Shown here: one piece after another, positions 4,994 through 6,699 of the stretch | Layout of the letters: every line of letters starts with the position of its first letter | Position numbering within the stretch: the stretch's first letter is position 1 | Assembly: GCA_964606415.1 (NCBI GenBank) | Contig: CAZSGN010000155.1 | Location: 1 to 6,699, forward strand | Direction: 5' to 3' | Source of the DNA: CAZSGN01 sp964606415 | GTDB taxonomy: Bacteria > Bacteroidota > Bacteroidia > Bacteroidales > JBBRXJ01 | DNA length: 6,699 nucleotides | The notes under the pieces: generated by a model | The model's input: only the letters and a program-made list of their open reading frames with translations | Database searches by the model: none | What the model was told of the DNA's origin: nothing | Position numbers and translations under genes: made by a program

Positions 4994-6699
4994 ATGACCA
5001 AGTGCGCGGCATACATTTATGCACAAATTGCCGTTGACAGTTTCCCGTCAGACTTCCCTGATGCCCAGGAAAAACTTGATTCTGCAAAAAAATGGGTGAT
5101 GTGGAAGAGCAAACAAATCTATACCGGAGGAACAAGTGAATGGAATTCCGCTAAGTATGGAGCATACAATATTATTCCCTGGATCGCACTTTATGAGTCA
5201 GCCAAAGATGATGATGTGTACAAAGCGGCAAAAGCTGTGCTGGACTATTATGCAACAGAAATTGCACTTCACTACTCCCAGGGCATTACAGGAGGATATG
5301 AATCCCGCAATAGTCTTAGTTTCGAAAGCGTTGAAGACCTGAATGATTACCTGGGATGGCTATGGTTTGGCAATAGCCCCAGAAAAATAACATTTTCCTC
5401 TGGCTCTATGGATGTAAGAGCAGCCCAAAGTGTATATGCAGCTGTCTCTGAATATCGTCCGCCAAGTATTGCTGTTAAACTGGCTAATAAACATTATGGT
5501 GATGCAATGTATTATAATAGCAAAAGCGACTACGCCTTCCAATATGATTCCTGGGTAAAACAAACATTTTATATTGGCAAAGGTTATACACTTGGTGCAT
5601 CATACTTGCCATACGGAGGATGGACAGGCGCAGACAACGAATTTATCACATGGAAGCTGGTGGCCAATTGCACCCCGGACACAAACAGTACATCCACAAC
5701 AGCGAATGTAGCAGTCGGTTATGGTCTTAAAAAATGGAATAAATCAAGACGTAAACAACCATGGGATCAATTGGTGCATCATAAAAATGTCCTTGTTCAG
5801 ATGACCAAAGTGCCCGCTGATTATTCATCAATTACGAGCACAATCACAAACACAATTAATGACTGGAAAACAGAATGGGATAATGACTTTTCAAGTCGCT
5901 TTCCTTCAGATGGTAAAGGGAATCCCATCAACAATAAAATTTCTGACGATATCCCAGATAATAACACCACCTATGTGCATGTCTGGGACAATAACAATGT
6001 AAACAGTTCATCAGATAATAATATCCAGTATTTCGAACTCGATTCTATATACATCGCTGTTCGTTCGCTGGATAATACAGCTCCTGATTATGAAGACAAT
6101 GGCAGCTATCACACCATCTCTGATCAAGCAAGTTCAGGAAATTTAACAGGTATCATTCTGGATATTGGAGAAAAAGCTGAATATGCAAGCCTTTCAGATT
6201 TTCAGACTGCAATCACCAATAACTCTTCATTGACCAAAGATTTGGGAAATGATCATTTTACTTATATTACTTCTTCAGGCGAAGAACTTGATATTTACTA
6301 TGAGGAAAGCGGCAGTTACATCGAACCACTTTATGACTGGGGTTACGGGCCAACAACACCACAGCAATTCCAGACTTCGCCTCCATTTCAGCAACCAAGC
6401 TGGCCAACAGGCGTTGGACATGGTCGTCTTGCAAACTGGACTGTAGATGGAAATACTGTTGACCTTTCAACAGACTGGTCGGTATTTGAAGGACCTTTTG
6501 TACAATTAAAAAATCAGGTTTTAAGCCTTAGCGACAGTGCCGGTAATTATTATACAGTTGACTATACAGGCTCAGTTCCGATTTTCGGCACAGAACCTCT
6601 TTCCAACGTTCATTTAAATACAATAAATACAAGCAACAAGATTAGCGTTTATCCAAACCCTGCTGATGAATATTTTAATGTGACCATTAACAATAAAAA
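4994..6699 (+). CDS. C-terminal fragment of the split secreted protein, partial at window edge
   Basis: The frame is open without a stop from 4907 to 6699; the first in-frame ATG after the break is at 4994 (start MTKCAAYIYAQ), inside the GTENHIHM motif. Nothing like a Shine-Dalgarno site precedes it, and the fragment would have no signal peptide, so on its own it could not use the T9SS, which needs Sec export first. It holds the remainder of the helical domain, the beta-rich domain (including HHKNVLVQ and the closing stretch FEGPFVQLKNQVLSLSD) and the start of the sorting domain. The stop lies beyond the window. It is most sensibly the distal part of the gene starting at 4529. Confidence 0.65.
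   Translation, partial: MTKCAAYIYAQIAVDSFPSDFPDAQEKLDSAKKWVMWKSKQIYTGGTSEWNSAKYGAYNIIPWIALYESAKDDDVYKAAKAVLDYYATEIALHYSQGITGGYESRNSLSFESVEDLNDYLGWLWFGNSPRKITFSSGSMDVRAAQSVYAAVSEYRPPSIAVKLANKHYGDAMYYNSKSDYAFQYDSWVKQTFYIGKGYTLGASYLPYGGWTGADNEFITWKLVANCTPDTNSTSTTANVAVGYGLKKWNKSRRKQPWDQLVHHKNVLVQMTKVPADYSSITSTITNTINDWKTEWDNDFSSRFPSDGKGNPINNKISDDIPDNNTTYVHVWDNNNVNSSSDNNIQYFELDSIYIAVRSLDNTAPDYEDNGSYHTISDQASSGNLTGIILDIGEKAEYASLSDFQTAITNNSSLTKDLGNDHFTYITSSGEELDIYYEESGSYIEPLYDWGYGPTTPQQFQTSPPFQQPSWPTGVGHGRLANWTVDGNTVDLSTDWSVFEGPFVQLKNQVLSLSDSAGNYYTVDYTGSVPIFGTEPLSNVHLNTINTSNKISVYPNPADEYFNVTINNK
6602..6699 (+). other. Type IX secretion C-terminal sorting domain (type A), partial
   Basis: The last visible residues (692-723 of the reconstructed protein) contain NKISVYPNPADEYFNVTI. 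This is the typical opening of a Bacteroidetes T9SS type A sorting domain: a hydrophobic-VYPNP motif followed by an alternating hydrophobic strand. These domains are usually about 70-80 residues at the extreme C-terminus, so roughly 50 residues should follow outside the window. The domain directs export through the T9SS translocon, after which it is normally cleaved and the protein is attached to the surface or released. Confidence 0.88.

Larger units (their letters stand above)
4529..6699 (+). pseudogene. Large T9SS-exported, lyase-like secreted protein gene split by one in-frame stop (3' end beyond window)
   Basis: One reading frame spans 4529 to the window edge (723 sense codons plus one TAA). 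It begins with a signal peptide (MKKQYLLLSFLAGFIAMSSVVTKA, cleavage about 24/25) and ends inside a type IX secretion sorting domain with VYPNP at 707-711, so both ends of a complete exported protein are present. The only break is TAA at codon 126. Residues about 25-330 are rich in Trp, Tyr and helices and look like an alpha/alpha toroid. Motifs include ICLANRFHFNLMGE (about 97-110), GTENHIHM (149-156), EWNS (204-207) and GGYESR (255-260). Residues about 330-690 are beta-rich with HHKNVLVQ (417-424) and a D/N/S/T-rich stretch. The toroid-plus-beta-sandwich plan recalls polysaccharide lyases of the heparinase/chondroitinase fold, but I cannot assign a family or a substrate. Gene decay and a base-call error both remain possible. 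Confidence 0.75.

Noticed and set aside
5360..6470. Short frames within the secreted protein gene (5360-5563 minus, 6249-6446 plus, 6267-6470 minus)
   Set aside because: They lie in other frames of the continuous 4907-6699 coding frame, which carries the T9SS tail and coherent protein sequence.

Overview
The window looks like a low-GC chromosomal segment of a Bacteroidetes (Bacteroidota) bacterium. The best evidence is the C-terminal IxVYPNP-type sorting tail on the large secreted protein at the right end, which is the signature of the type IX secretion system. AT-rich intergenic regions carrying TAnnTTTG-like -7 elements fit this. I cannot name a genus. All recognisable products belong to the cell envelope or are exported.

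Left block, minus strand (119-1748): an AI-2E/PerM family membrane protein is followed by a small acidic helical protein whose start overlaps the transporter's stop, so the two form a translationally coupled pair. Middle: a divergent intergenic region (1749-1839) separates that pair from a plus-strand YihY/BrkB family inner-membrane protein (1840-2772), which probably starts with TTG. Its last 15 bases overlap tail to tail with a minus-strand Omp85/BamA-TamA family outer-membrane protein (2758-4431). A second AT-rich divergent region (4432-4528) follows.

Right block, plus strand (4529 to window end): one reading frame runs about 2.17 kb. It starts with a signal peptide and ends, cut by the window edge, inside a T9SS sorting domain. 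It is interrupted by a single in-frame TAA at 4904-4906. After that stop the same frame is open for 597 codons, and I translated it codon by codon to confirm this. The gene is therefore a full-length secreted protein split by one nonsense codon (a real mutation or a sequence error). The architecture is a helical, toroid-like N-terminal half, a beta-rich C-terminal half and a T9SS tail, which resembles polysaccharide lyase-type enzymes. I do not recognise the exact family.

I found no RNA gene, CRISPR array, insertion sequence or convincing terminator. The most interesting object is the split T9SS-exported protein; the rest is ordinary envelope housekeeping.
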